A stretch of 64,000 nucleotides of DNA from Nymphaea colorata (GCF_008831285.2 NC_045140.1:3203528-3267527); one strand, 5' to 3'. Counted from the stretch's first letter, positions 12,436 through 24,460 are shown. The notes: a model not told the origin generated them from the letters alone. Translations and numbers: made by a program.

Positions 12436-12687
12436 CCGGCTTCTCCTTCTTGCTCCCTCCCCGTTCCTCTGCTTTGTCACGCTTCCAATGGAAAGTTGCT
12501 GGGAGATAGGCTCCGACTCTGTCACGCTTCCTCTATGCGGTCCGCTTCTCTTTCCCTTCTACCTTTTTTATGTTTCCGTTTACCTTTTCTTTCACTTGCT
12601 CAAGAACCAGAATTTTGGAAACATTGGTGCGTCTGTTCCCCATTATGCAAGTGTCGTTGAATCTCATCCTTTGACGTTCCCTTCACC

Positions 12688-12703
12688 ATATAATATATAT
12701 ATG
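12688..12703 (-). promoter_or_regulatory. Possible TATA box of the duplicated first exon
   Basis: Exact counterpart of 6093-6108 at the same distance upstream of the duplicated ATG. If the first copy has a working promoter, this one has the same core sequence. Confidence 0.28.
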
Positions 12704-14252
12704 TATGCTACTGAGTTGACTTCATGTGGATCGCTTCCATGAAAAGGTGAAAATTAGGGAAGAATTAAATGACACTTTCAAAAACTTGGTTTTTCCAAAA
12801 CCTCCTTTTGTTAAAACTTGTTTTTTTTTTTTTTTTTGAGTTTTTGAAACCTGATTTGCCTGTTTGGACGGCAAAGCAACAACGAGGTCTTCATTTTTCA
12901 AATATCGGTTTGTGTTTGGATGACAAAACATGAATTTTTAATGGTACTTACCAAAAAATAAAATAAAATAAAAAGAACTTCAGCTGAATGCTGCATACAG
13001 CTACAACCATCCTCACAAAAAGTGAGTTTTGGATGAAAAATCTAGAGATCCAACTTTTTCAACACCATATAAATGTGTCTTTTTCACTTCATATTTTTTT
13101 ACACAGGAGAGCTTCTCATAGTTTTGGATTTTATTTATTGTTCTCTTTTATGGGGATCCAGATCCACTTATATTCTATATAAAGTCAGCTGTAGAGATGT
13201 CATCTTGTCGAAGATACTCTTAACTACATTCATTTTTTCAGATATTCACATATTCATATTCAAACACGAATGAGAAAAATTAATATCAATTTGAACCAGA
13301 ATCTGAAATTCAATTTCACAATCGGAACCTGACTTTTACATTCATATCGAAATTCGAATCCAAATTTTGAACTAAATACATCCGGTTTTTAAACGTAACA
13401 GCATTTGGATATATGATATTTAGTTAAAGCTAAATTCGATCTCAATCTGATCCCGATCATATATTTATGTATATTTAAATAGAAATATGATCAGATATCA
13501 TTGCTTAAATTCAAAGATTTCTTAATCATATACTAAATTCTTTTCCATGTCAAAATTTTTTTTGAAAAGTTGAATTAGATATCTAATCAGAATCAAATAA
13601 ATTGGCATCCCTGGTTATGAGCCGGCCGCACTAAGGGGACTGGTGTGTGGCCAAGGTTAGACATGATTCCTTGAATAATGGGTGACAATTATTGGCGTCG
13701 GTGGGTGATATGAGGTGAAGCACAATCGACAAGTCCATGCCTAACACTGACGTATTTTCTCTTCATGTGGACAGAGTTGTAGTAGCGCGCCACGAAAGAG
13801 ATCAAAATTAAGAATGAGGAAATATTGTGGTAGAATAATATATGAGGTTTTAGCTAGGGATGTAAAATTAAATTGGCTTCAAACGGATACATATATAACC
13901 ATATCATGCGAAATCTAAGTTACTTAAACCAATTATAAGCATATATTTTTTTTTGGTGTAATTTAGAGGTAAATTCAGGCTCGAACCTTCTTCCTGAGAT
14001 CTCAGCGGTGAAATCAATGTGGTGCGGACTGCAGCGGGTTCTTCTTCATTCCCATTTGGGAAGGTGACTGTTCATCAGATGGCCAAATTAATCATGCCTC
14101 TTTAGTCTTTTGTGTTCATGTTCATCAAAATTTTGGGGTTTTGTCATGTTAGAGAAATTTTGATATCTAAGAAATTTAAAAAGTTGCAGAGTTAGATGCA
14201 ACAAAAAGTTTGTCTCACACAGAAATGGTACCTACAAAAATTTTTTATTGGG

Positions 14253-14543
14253 TTATGGCTGGGCATTGGGCTGGACCCGATTCAAAGTCAGGCTCAGGCT
14301 GGCCGGAAGCCTATGTCTCAGCATGCGGATCGAGCCCGGGACAGGCCTCAATCATCGATTTTAATGAAAAATAATAAAATTATTCATACTTAATATGTAA
14401 ATAAGGTATTTATAATGAAAAAATTGCACAAAATTATATTTTAATAAATTTTATATTATATATGTTATCGGGCCACACCTTCAATCGGGCTCAAACCAGC
14501 CTGAGTCCTTGTTTTACGGTCTTGTCCGATGCTCAGCCCAACA
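14253..14543. mobile_element. GC-capped MITE-like element, unit 2 copy
   Basis: Counterpart of the element at 7656-7945, carried along by the tandem duplication. It differs by a single added base in the A/T core near 14446. It is not an independent insertion. Confidence 0.5.
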
Positions 14544-16817
14544 CTCATTTCTATATTGGGTTTTCAAGGTATGATAGTATATATCATACCTTAAGATGTT
14601 AATAAATAAATTTTTTTTTTGGTTGTTTACATGTGGATATATAGTTAAAGAGTATAATCTGCAAATGCTCTTATTTGAGACAATTTGTCCCTGGCCATAA
14701 AGGCAGAGGGGTCAGTAAGGGCCATGGCTACCCTCAAATTTTCAGAAAAAAAAAATGTTTATAATTTTGAAAATTTTTAATGTGACCCTGTAAAAATTCT
14801 GAAAAATATTATACTGATCACTTAGAATTGATAATGCAGATAACATAAGATTCAGATTCACACTATCTTGTCCTATCGACTAGATGTTATTAAATCCAAT
14901 AATTCTTTAACATTAACATCCGACCCAGATCTGGAGAAGATTCGTTGGTGTTAGTTGGATTTGGATTCACATATAATAGTACTGAATCCATCAAAAGATG
15001 AGCAAAATATTTTCTAATTACAAGCTTTACCCGGTTCAAAATATCTCTGATTTAGACAACACATCCAAAAGAAGAAGAAGAAGAAGAAGAAAAAAAAGAG
15101 CCGTTCTTATGTGGCACATCAATTTTTTAATTTGAGGAGAAGGCTTGAACACGGCGCAGTAGCTCCACCACACGTAGGTTGGTGTTGGCGTTTGCAGCCC
15201 ACAGAATTTCTTGATTTTGTACATTGAAGACTTCGGCTATCTGCCGTTTTATAGAGTGAGATACGGCGGAATTGAAATCAACCGGCTATCTTTCTGGTCG
15301 GATGGTTGCTTTGAAGATGATATTTGTAGACATCAAATCAGGGCCATCCATCTTTTTTTATCTGGCTGACCGGATGAGTACGACCGTTGGATGGTAGGGG
15401 CCTCCCCCATCCTCCATACAAACTACGGTGTATATATATATATATATATAAAAGAGAATCTCCGCCCCATCGCAACTACCTAATGCAATATACACAATGA
15501 ACATGATTATATACACGGTTCAATACAGTCCATTGAAAAGTATGTTGTGAGAGTCCGAAGGATTGCTCAATTCAATCCAAACTTGCAGAGAAAAATTCAA
15601 AAAAAAAAAAAAAAATCTCATTCATGGGCTTAGTGGGTAATCCCTTGATGTATGTACATATTGATATAAAAGTACCATAAAAATCCAATACACCATAAGT
15701 CATACAATATTGTCAAACCTGTACTTACTTGGAGTGTTATATTCAAAATAATATCTTGCATTTAATATTGGACAGAAGCATATGGTTTTTTCGGAAAGGG
15801 GATTGGCAGTTGAGAGTAAAGAAGCTCGAAATCCGGTCGCTGGGAACCTTGGAAACCGTCCCGCAGTTGGTAGTTGGCCTGACCGTAGTGTCAGTAGTAC
15901 CGCATTCAAACGAATTTATTCAATCGCTTTTGCGACGCTCGCACCGGTCATAGATTTTAATATGTATTCATCTCGCAAGAAGGACAGCAGCAAAAAGAAG
16001 ATGAGAAAGATTGGATTCCGCTCGTATTCCAAAAGTTCGTTGCCACACTTTATGCAGCTAAAGAGGGTTCGAAACCAGAGGCATGTGGGTTGTGTGAGAG
16101 AGGAAGAGCACGAATAAATATTGTTGGGTTCTGCAAATTAAAGAGAAGGACGAGCATCCGTTGGTTGGCGGAACGGGGGAACAGGGGCCGTGGCTGCTGT
16201 CAGATCCAACCTGTGGCCACAATCCGCAGACGCTTTCTGTACCTTGCTTGGGCTTTATGATTGACAGTGGCCACGGCCAAGAGCGCCTCTCCGCTGCTGT
16301 TCTTGTGTGTGAATGCTGCCCCGCCGCACTGCAATCCTTTGGAAAAGGAAAAGCAATAAGTGATCACCACATGGGCAGTGTTTGTGTGTCTGTGTGACCG
16401 TCGAATCGGTGCATGAAGCAGCACATTGTATTCTCTTGGTTTCCTAAATGCTTTTACGGTTTGCACATCAAGCTAGTCATTGTTGGCAAACTCATAATTC
16501 AAACTCGGATCGATGGATGATTGGGTGAAAGTTGACTGTCGACTCAATCAAGTTTTAAATTGTGCCACAGTTAGGATGAGCCAATGTTCAATTATAGAGG
16601 CTAGCCAAACCAACCTTGACTCATGGCTAGATATCTGAGCTGACTCGGGCGATTCTCGAGCTGACTCGGCGAGTCAGCCAACTATAGGTATAATCAATTC
16701 ATGGGAGAATTGCACCAAATTTGGTGGAATGGGTCAGGAGCACAATAAAAAAAACAATAAGAAACCATTTTTTAAAACAAAAATACAATAAAAACATCAA
16801 GGAGATAAAAAGGTTTT

Positions 16818-16819
<2 letters not shown>

Positions 16820-16852
<33 letters not shown>
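16820..16852. repeat. (TA)n microsatellite
   Basis: TA run in the diverged tail of unit 2. It is longer than the matching run at 10226-10246 in unit 1. Confidence 0.85.
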
Positions 16853-16856
<4 letters not shown>

Positions 16857-17562
16857 GAATCGATAACCTGATAGGATGCTTTGTTTGGCACTTGGTAAGC
16901 CAGGGGATGAGTCTGCCTTACTTGATATGGTTAGCTGATGTATACACAAGATATTTGTCCTTATGTTTAAATGAATGTCTATCCATTGTATTTGGCGGTT
17001 ACCCAAAATATTGGTACTCTTTGAGACATTTTCAAGATATCATTATGTTGTCAGTACTCTCGGGTTGTGCATAATGCTTGTTTGCTAGAGAGCCATTCAT
17101 GCCTTTTGAACTTGCACCTTTTTCATTTAGAGTTGTGTATATTGCATTATTCAGATCATGCCATATGGATGGAATCGTGTTCTACTTAACTTAATTTAAA
17201 TCATTAAAATCTAACCTTTACCTATGGTTTCCTATAAATACTAAAGATAGAAGGCTGATATGTTTTAAAAAAGAGCAATTTTTGGAGAGTAATCACTTGA
17301 CAGGCACAAAACTTGATCATGTTCCCAAGCAACCTCATCTTATTGCATGAGGTTGCATCAATCTCATTAAACAAACTTTGCAACCTGGACAACAATAAGC
17401 AATTTTTTTGCAAAAGTTGAGGCAGAGATATGGATGGTTGGGAGAAGAACATGAAAAAAAAAAGTGGAAATTAATACTAAATAACAAAAATACTCATCAC
17501 GTTTTTCTCTTAATTGTCTATCATAATACATCAGACGAATTATTATTAAATGATAGAATGAC

Positions 17563-17565
<3 letters not shown>

Positions 17566-17603
<38 letters not shown>

Positions 17604-18744
17604 CCTTGCATGCATGACCGTTGAGATTATGTCTCTTGTCAACAGCCCAGCCGGTAGCCTGATTTTACGTGCCCCTGGGGGTGCATGCACTAAGGGGCTG
17701 TCATATATATATATATATATATATTATAGAGAGAGAGAAATTAGTAAATCAAAAGCCACTGCTCGACAGGTATATCATTTTTTTTATTCAAATAATGTTT
17801 CCATAGTAATTAAAAAATCAGCGGTTTTTATAATGTCAAATTTCACTTATAAAAAAGTCTACAATTTTTATATAAACAACTTGAACTCAGAGTCTTTTTA
17901 TGTTGAATTAATATTTATAAACATTCTAGAGTTGTTCATATTCTGTTTACAATATAGTTCAACAATGATTTAAGTACCTAAAAAGTAGCAGAGCCATTTG
18001 CTGGGCGACCCCATGAACACACAGGCACAAACGCGGACAAGCAGGTCTAGAGATTGGCCCTTAGTGATTCTTAGGGAAAACTATTAAGCAGCATCTAATT
18101 TTACCATGCACTCTCGATTATTTTGAGACCTTGCCTCCACAAGATTCGATGGCTGCACATTTTCGTAGGATCGCTTTGTGCGGTGGGCATCAGTGTTCTT
18201 ACTTTCTTGGGCAGTCCATCTTCAGGACGAAGACTGAAGGGTGTCACTTGGATTGTTTCCTTAATAATTCATCGTGAACCTGCTGCTCTCTGCTTTGGAA
18301 CTATGTGAAAGGAACCTCGAGACATGTTTTTCCATGTAAAACAGTGGGATGGAACATAATCATGATCACGGTAAACTATGAGATAACCATTAAACAATCA
18401 GGTTGGCAGAGTGGCCGACATGCCATATGAGAAAGAGAAAGAGAGATAATACAATTTTTTTCCTTCGTTTGCCAGCTTGACCCTGATTTCAAGGTCCCCA
18501 AGCTTAAAATCCACAAGGATCTCAATAAAATAACAGTGACAAGCTTGAAGATTGATGCCACCACCAGAACCAGAGATAGAGATATGTAGAGTGAGAGTGG
18601 TTCAGTCAGATCAATTTTTCAGCCTTTTGCTGTCTTGTAGAGCTGCCACTCAAGTTCCGAAGCAGGACGTTGAACCACACGGCCCGAAGTTCTGAACCGA
18701 AATCGAGGAGAGACTAAAATTGCACTTTTAGCAGGAGGGCGTGA
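17566..18744. other. Intergenic between the duplication and the pectate lyase gene
   Basis: Begins with a (TA)n tract at about 17568-17600 directly at the edge of the duplication; another lies at about 17702-17723. No gene recognised. The last 150-200 bases before 18745 probably belong to the 3' untranslated region of the pectate lyase, which is on the minus strand. Confidence 0.45.
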
Positions 18745-20477
18745 TCAGCAGCTCCTTCCCCTCCTGCAACTAAGAGCTCCGGCGGAATAAGTGATGGTGC
18801 CCACAATGGACGAAGGTCTGGCGCTCAGGCTATAAGCCTTTGCGTAGCTCGATCCGCTGCCGGCACCGGACGGAGTGAAGAAGGCGCCATTAAGCATCAA
18901 GTCCCCCTGAGATCTCCAATTCCAATGGATCCATTTGCTCCGTGATGTATCTTCACGTTTTGTTACCTATTCCATTCCATCCCTCAGATTCAGCACCATA
19001 TTTTCTCAGATAGACAGAAGCACAGATATTTCAGCGATCAAGAGGTATTTCCGCTTGAGTTTTTTCTTGGAAAGGAGTTGCATTGGGATAAAAGAACAAA
19101 GTTAAACAAGAAGAAACCCCATTAAAAAACAGCGGTGCTACCAAAAAGTGAATCTCACCTCTTTGTTATATGCAGTATTAGGGGCGAGAAATCTGTTCCC
19201 TTGGCTGTTGATGGTAGGAGCGGCACTCCCACCAATGGCATACATCTCCCAGTGACTGTAGTCATTGTTCACTACATGGAAATACCCATGCCTGCATCTG
19301 AAGAGTGAAGTAATTTGGTCATGATATTGCTTCGATAATCCAAACAGGAACGAAGAAATTAAACCAAGAACACACCTTGGCATCCTCTGCACCAGGCCCT
19401 CCCCAAAGTGATTGAAGGCAATGGTGACTTGCATGTCCCTGTCCTTGGTATAAGAATCACTGTGGCCCAAGAGCATGACTTTATCATGATGTGTGAAGTA
19501 GTTGTTGGAGATGGTAATGGCTGTGGAACCCTGGATGGCATCAACTAGGCCATCGGCGCAATTAGAGAAGGAACAATGGTCCACCCATATGTGGCTGCCC
19601 CCAAAGATGGAGACACCATCACCATCAGACCTCGTCCTGTAGCCATAGTGCTGTGGGGAGTCCCTGACATAGGCGTTCCCTGCCGGCTTGCAGTCGTGGA
19701 TGTGGACTCCATGAATGATGATGTTGGTGACGAACTGGATGGTGATGCAGGGTCCATTGGAGATGTGAACGTTGGCGCCACGGCCATCGATGGTCTTGTA
19801 AGAGTTCACCATCAGCTCCTGCTTGAGCCGGATGCCCATGTCGCTGGCAAAGATGATCCACAGAGGCTCGTCTTGGATGACGCCATACCGGAGGGTGCCG
19901 GGCTTGGGGTTGACGGCGTCGTCTCCGCCGTCGGTGACGACGTAAATCCGGCCGTTCTTTCCACCGATGGCGTTCTTGCCGAAACCGTAGGCGCAGTCCG
20001 CCAGCCGCTGGCGGTTGGACTCCCAGTGGGGGTCGCACCGCCAGCAGTCGTCGATGGGATTGCCGGTTTTGCAGGAAAGGAAGCCCAGCTCCCTCCTCGA
20101 AACATTAATGCTCCTGGTGAGAAACATAGAAACCGGCGTCACGATGGGAACAGAAAATGTCTTGACCGTTTTAAGATTTTTCCCTTTCTGGAAATATCCC
20201 GAAAAGATAAAAACTGGGATATATTAATGAAAGCGAAAAAAGAAGTCCTTATTAAAGCCTTACTTTATCAAGGACAAGAGATTCTGTGTCTTTGGCGAAC
20301 AATGATATAAAATTACAGTCAACTTGCGAAAGAAAATACGATCAATGCTACTAATTATGTACCAGTGGAAACAAAGTGAATCCATGTTATCCTCAAGGAC
20401 TAAGTGAATATTACATGGAAAAAACTCCAAATACAGGATTGGTAGAGGCAAAGATGGCTTGAATCTTGAGTATTATA

Positions 20478-20520
<43 letters not shown>

Positions 20521-20651
20521 GAGTTGCAGGAGGATTACCTTTCTAATTCATTGACGATCTGTTCTGCGTCATGCAATGGAGCTGAGGTAGAAAGAGAGGC
20601 AATGGAGAAGAGACAGATGACGAGGAAGGGAAAGGACATGCCTTTCCCCAT
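18745..20651 (-). CDS. Secreted pectate lyase (polysaccharide lyase family 1)
   Basis: Cleaves de-esterified pectin in the cell wall by calcium-dependent beta-elimination. Exons: 20651-20539, 20113-19376, 19297-19159 and 18966-18745; 403 residues, typical for the plant family. All introns are GT-AG (425, 78 and 192 nt) and every join keeps frame. A signal peptide covers about residues 1-23. The mature part has the plant N-terminal motif [10 protein letters not shown] (57-66), the parallel beta-helix core with DGDGVSIFG (201-209), [15 protein letters not shown] (215-229) around the calcium site, and VQRMPR (279-284) followed across an intron by [13 protein letters not shown]. That motif holds the catalytic arginine. 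The C-terminus matches family members from VTKRED through [10 protein letters not shown] to the cysteine-containing tail. All key motifs are intact, so the gene looks functional. The exact paralogue cannot be named. Confidence 0.95.
20489..20517. repeat. (GT)n/(GA)n microsatellite in pectate lyase intron 1
   Basis: A short GT run followed by about 14 GA units, located within the 425-nt first intron just downstream of the exon 1 donor. Confidence 0.85.
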
Positions 20652-20865
20652 GGAGAGATGAGAGAGAGAGAGGTTCTGTAATGGAGCTGGAAGAGAAAGC
20701 GAGGCATTTAAAGAGGAGGAGCAAGGAAGTGTGAGTAAACTAAACGGGGGGAGGGCCCCATGGCTCGTGATTACTGGCCTAGAGAGATGCTCCCCCATGT
20801 GCAGGGCCGTTTTTCCTCTTCCTTCTCTGCTGTTGAATGTATGTGACTGCCCAACGTTTTGCCTG

Positions 20866-20873
20866 TTTATATA
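20866..20873 (-). promoter_or_regulatory. Probable TATA box of the pectate lyase gene
   Basis: Reads TATATAAA on the minus strand, about 215 bases before the ATG at 20651. It is the only good TATA match close upstream and would leave a 5' leader of roughly 180 bases. Confidence 0.45.
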
Positions 20874-20879
20874 TTCTTT

Positions 20880-21304
20880 TCCTTAGCATTTATCATTCAT
20901 TTACTTATTGAAACCCTACTTCCAACATCAACGAATGGGATCCCTCGATTTTCGAGTTCTTACCTGATGAGCGTATCTTCACTGGTTGATTGGTGGGTTT
21001 GCGAATAACTATGATTATTGTGAATGTTATTCTTTTAGAATGTGGATACGTGATACTCTGGTAGTAAATGATGTATTAACTCAGTGAACAAAAATACCTA
21101 CTATTTTTTTCTACTTATTGATCTTCCTAACCATCCATAATATTAGATCAAAGGATTCTCATTAAATGGCTGGGTGACTCTAAAAAGTTGGGGTCACAAT
21201 TCAATTTATATTTATTGGATCAAATGGTCTTTACTTATATTTATTGGATCAGATGGTCTTTATTAAATGATTGAGTGACTCTAAAAAATTGAAGTCACCT
21301 TTTG

Positions 21305-21336
<32 letters not shown>

Positions 21337-21470
21337 CCGGACCAAGTACCCATCAGCAAGCTTATCCTGGTAAATATTCCTAAGCAATGAGTAGTTTAGT
21401 CGAGCTCATCTCACTTATGCCCATAGGGATAATGTGCAACCCGAGGTATTGAATTTTAGATGGTCTCAAC
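20880..21470. other. Intergenic with an imperfect local duplication and a (TA)n tract
   Basis: No gene recognised. Positions about 21167-21220 and 21260-21305 share 'ttaaatg.ttg.gtgactctaaaaa', and 'tttatatttattggatca.atggtcttta' occurs twice in between, so a segment of about 30-90 bases has been locally repeated. A (TA)n tract lies at about 21308-21334. Confidence 0.5.
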
Positions 21471-21771
21471 CATATGTTACAAAAAACTTGTGTTATTAAA
21501 AAAAGACGCATATGATACACTAAAACAGTGTCAGCCGTATCAAACGTGAAAAAACACGTTTTTTTTAAATACCAAAAAATAAAAAACGTGAAAAAACACA
21601 TTTTTTCATATTTGTATAATTTTTTAATTTTTAGGATTTATTAAATGTTTTAAAATTTTAAAAAATTTACCGATATTTTTTCGTTTTATTCTTGAGATAT
21701 ACAACTTTGACATATTATACCCAAAAAATTCCTCGCTGTATAATACCTATACACGTTTTTTTGTAACAATG
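21471..21771. mobile_element. Small hAT-like non-autonomous DNA transposon (CATTGTNACA family)
   Basis: A 301-bp element bounded by a perfect 8-bp direct repeat GTCTCAAC at 21463-21470 and 21772-21779. The left end CATATGTTACAAAAAAC and the right end in reverse complement, CATTGTTACAAAAAAAC, form an inverted repeat of about 17 bases. The interior is A/T-rich, with 'cgtgaaaaaacac' twice and 'cttgagatatacaactttg', which recurs in the element at 22299-22739. No coding capacity. Confidence 0.8.
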
Positions 21772-22298
21772 GTCTCAACCCCGTTCCCATTTCTACAGGT
21801 ATTGGAGTCTTTAAATAACTATAAAATTTATTGTTGTGTCTACAAAGTTTGGTGGGGATGCTCTAAACGGGAACTTCTTTATCTTGATAATAAAAAAAGA
21901 AACAAAAAGAATTAGTTTAAGAAGCGATGAGAAGAATGTGAGAAGAAACATAATTTATTTGAAACAAAAAGTACAAACGCGATTAGTTTTGAAATGGGCA
22001 GTTAAAGAATTATTTCAATTTATTGTTGTCAGCGGCAATGAATTCTGTTAGATAAAGCATGTGCATTTCCTGTACATCCTGCTTGAATTTCTCAACAGTT
22101 AGCTGCCTGTTCAAATGGGCAAAATATTTTATTAATGACATTAATTTCCAATCATCACCTGCTGTTTGGAGTCAACAATTGCCGAGTCAACCTGCCTATG
22201 AACTTGGGCTTTACTGAATTTGGAAGAGATTAAGGCTCCAATCTAAATCAAAGAAAGTTCCTTCTTACTGTATTTGCAAATCACGGTACCATGCACAC

Positions 22299-22739
22299 CG
22301 TTGTCACAGAAAACGTGTTTCTTTTAAATCATAAAAAAATAAAAAACATAGAAATATAGGTATTATATTTTTTTTCCTTCTTCTTATTTTTATTAATTTT
22401 TATTTATTATATTTTTTATGATTTATTACATGTTTTCAATTTTTTAAAAATTCGTCGAGATTTTTTTGAGACATTCCTGAGATATACAACTTTGCCGTAT
22501 TGTACTTATTTTTTTTCTCACTGTATAATACTCGTACACCAGGGGCGGGTCAAATGAGAGTTGAGTTTATTGAGTTGGATTTGAGCAGGATCAAACTGAA
22601 CTTACATTCAAAAAATACATAAAAAGAAAAAAAATCAATTTTTATACTGTATTTTTTTTTTTCATTTGCTTGGGGTGGGGCCATGGCCTAGGCGTGCCCC
22701 CTCCCTCCGCCCATGCCGTACATGTTTTTTGTGACAATG
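22299..22739. mobile_element. hAT-like non-autonomous transposon with a nested insertion
   Basis: Bounded by a perfect 8-bp direct repeat ATGCACAC (22291-22298 and 22740-22747). The left end CGTTGTCACAGAAAACGTG pairs with the right end in reverse complement, CATTGTCACAAAAAACATG, a 19-base inverted repeat with four mismatches. The interior matches the element at 21471-21771, including 'gagatatacaactttg' and 'ctgtataata'. A second element (22540-22715) sits inside it near its right end; without that insert the length would be about 260 bp. Confidence 0.85.
22540..22715. mobile_element. CAGGGGCGG-type transposon nested inside another element
   Basis: A 176-bp insert with ends CAGGGGCGGG and, in reverse complement, CATGGGCGGAGG. 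The flanks TCGTACAC and CCGTACAT agree at six of eight positions, consistent with an aged 8-bp target duplication. Removing it restores a right end like that of the element at 21471-21771, so the order of insertion is clear. Related copies: 24351-24460 (left part only) and 54401-54580. Confidence 0.7.
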
Positions 22740-22747
22740 ATGCACAC

Positions 22748-23416
22748 ATATCAACAGGTTGCAAAATGTAGATGCAGCAAAATCGCAAAATCACAAAGAA
22801 AAAAAGATCCTGATTAAAACGTTGGGATAATATTATCTAATCAATGTTTAGCAAGATAATCTCTGTTTCATATTTTCCATTTTATCTTGCATTGAATCTA
22901 GTAGGCTATGTTTTAAATGAAAATTAAGCACAAAGAGCATAAGAAATGTTTTTGTTGAATCTCGTTCTAGTCTGGAGTAGTCTAATAAAAACGTGTAATC
23001 TGCCTGTAGAATTAATTGTGAGAAAAAACACTGGTTTTCCTCATTATACTTTCATAAAGTCATGATATCATACAATGTTTCTGTCAGTATGAGGTTGAAT
23101 TCCTCCGCCTTGGGTGATGCAATAGTGGTCATGAAATGGTAATACGTTGAGCAATCAATTAGATCCTTACCTTTCTTTAGTAAATTAATATATATATATA
23201 TATATATTAGGAAATTCAATTTTGTTGTATGCTCGATGTTGTCGGATGCATAAAATTCAAAAATTTGTTACTGAAAACAGTCACTAAGTTGGCATTACTC
23301 ATAGTTTATGATGTGACAAGGGTTTATGGTGATTTTAGCAACAATTTAGAATCTTTTTTAACAAATAATTTTTAAAATTTTGCTCTCTGAAAACTATGCT
23401 ACTTAACATAAATATA
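22748..23416. other. Intergenic, nothing recognised
   Basis: A/T-rich DNA without a recognised gene. A short (TA)n tract lies at about 23189-23208. Confidence 0.5.
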
Positions 23417-23425
23417 ATATATATA

Positions 23426-23487
<62 letters not shown>
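23417..23487. repeat. (AT)n microsatellite
   Basis: An A/T alternation of about 70 bases with one interruption, ending at the left arm of a palindrome. Confidence 0.85.
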
Positions 23488-23490
<3 letters not shown>

Positions 23491-23547
23491 ATGAATACTT
23501 TAACAAAATCCATATATATATATGGATTTCGTTAAAGTATTCGTTGA
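23488..23547. repeat. 60-bp near-perfect palindrome
   Basis: Left arm 23488-23517 and right arm 23518-23547 are reverse complements at 28 of 30 positions, with no spacer. Both mismatches are of the kind that still pair as G-U in RNA. In single-stranded DNA or RNA it would fold into a long hairpin with a tip of alternating A and T. It follows directly on the (AT)n tract. Confidence 0.85.
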
Positions 23548-24060
23548 CTTAGCAACAATTAAATATACATTTCTATTTAATCAATGTTAAACTTTCCGTA
23601 TATGGCGAGAAAATTAGAGAAATTAGTATTTTGAAAATAAGCTCATCATGTTCAAGATTGCCATATAAGCTCAGTATCCGAAGATCGTGATAATAACTAA
23701 GCTTGTCATTGAAATGCAGTTTCAGAAAAATAAACCAGCAGAAGGAACAAAGCTCTATGGTACAGATTGTAGCAGGTTCATAGGATACTAAAATTATTAA
23801 TTCATAAAATTGCTCCAATTTTTTAGATAGATTAATGTGACTATTCATATTGTCAAACAACACACACAAAGGGAGGAACAGACAGGAGAGATTTATCAAG
23901 GAATGCTTGTAGCGACTCCCAAAAGGAGACCTGTAACGAAGACCAATCAATGTGACCATATCGATTTACTCTGTCATCAAACTCGGATTAATATTTCTTA
24001 CTACAGAAGAAACAGAAAGGAAAGAGCAAGAACAGCTAGTGGTGCAACGCGCGGCCCTCC

Positions 24061-24098
24061 TCTTCTTCTTCTTCTTCTTCTTCTTCTTCTTCTTCTTC
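24061..24098. repeat. (TTC)n microsatellite
   Basis: About 12-13 TTC units. On the opposite strand it gives a false poly-lysine frame. Confidence 0.9.
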
Positions 24099-24350
24099 AC
24101 GATATCGGGGATGCATAAATCAAAAGACAGGCTATATCGTGTAGAAGAGGGAAGGCTGGTGGAGGAGGGTAGAAAGTTAAGGAAAAAGAACGCAAGTTCC
24201 TTGAGCAGTACTAGCAAGACTTTGCAAAGGTGAGCCACATTAACCGGGATCTTTAGATTTCTCCTTGCTGGTTCCTCCAACTTTTGACAGCATACCACCT
24301 AATGCATTGCATCAATTAGCGGTGCATTAATTCGGCCATTGCATTGAGTC

Positions 24351-24460
24351 AGGGGCGAAGCTAAGATTTTTTTCAGGGGTCGGCTAAATGGTCCAACGAA
24401 CTACAACGAAAGGGGCTGAGTTCTATGGGTTGGATCCGAATAGGGCCAAACTAAACATAT
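24351..24460 (+). mobile_element. Left part of a CAGGGGCG-type transposon
   Basis: Begins CAGGGGCGAAGCTAAGA, followed by a T run and CAGGGGTCGGCTAAATGGTCC, closely matching the layout of 54401-54580. No right end was found, so the copy appears truncated. Confidence 0.5.

Larger units (their letters stand above)
11014..17565. repeat. Tandem duplication unit 2 (about 6.55 kb)
   Basis: Second head-to-tail copy of 4418-11013. The junction at 11010-11020 joins '...gatagaata' to 'actcctatcc'. The short word actc(c/t)t is present at both ancestral ends: 4418 on the left and about 17559 on the right. This unit carries a second copy of cytochrome b5 exon 1 and its upstream region but not exons 2-3. 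Its last kilobase (about 16524-17565) is clearly diverged from the matching part of unit 1, including a 20-base deletion near 17085. Confidence 0.95.

Noticed and set aside
19576..20310. 244-codon open frame on the plus strand
   Set aside because: It is the mirror of the large pectate lyase exon. The minus-strand reading has family motifs; this one has none.
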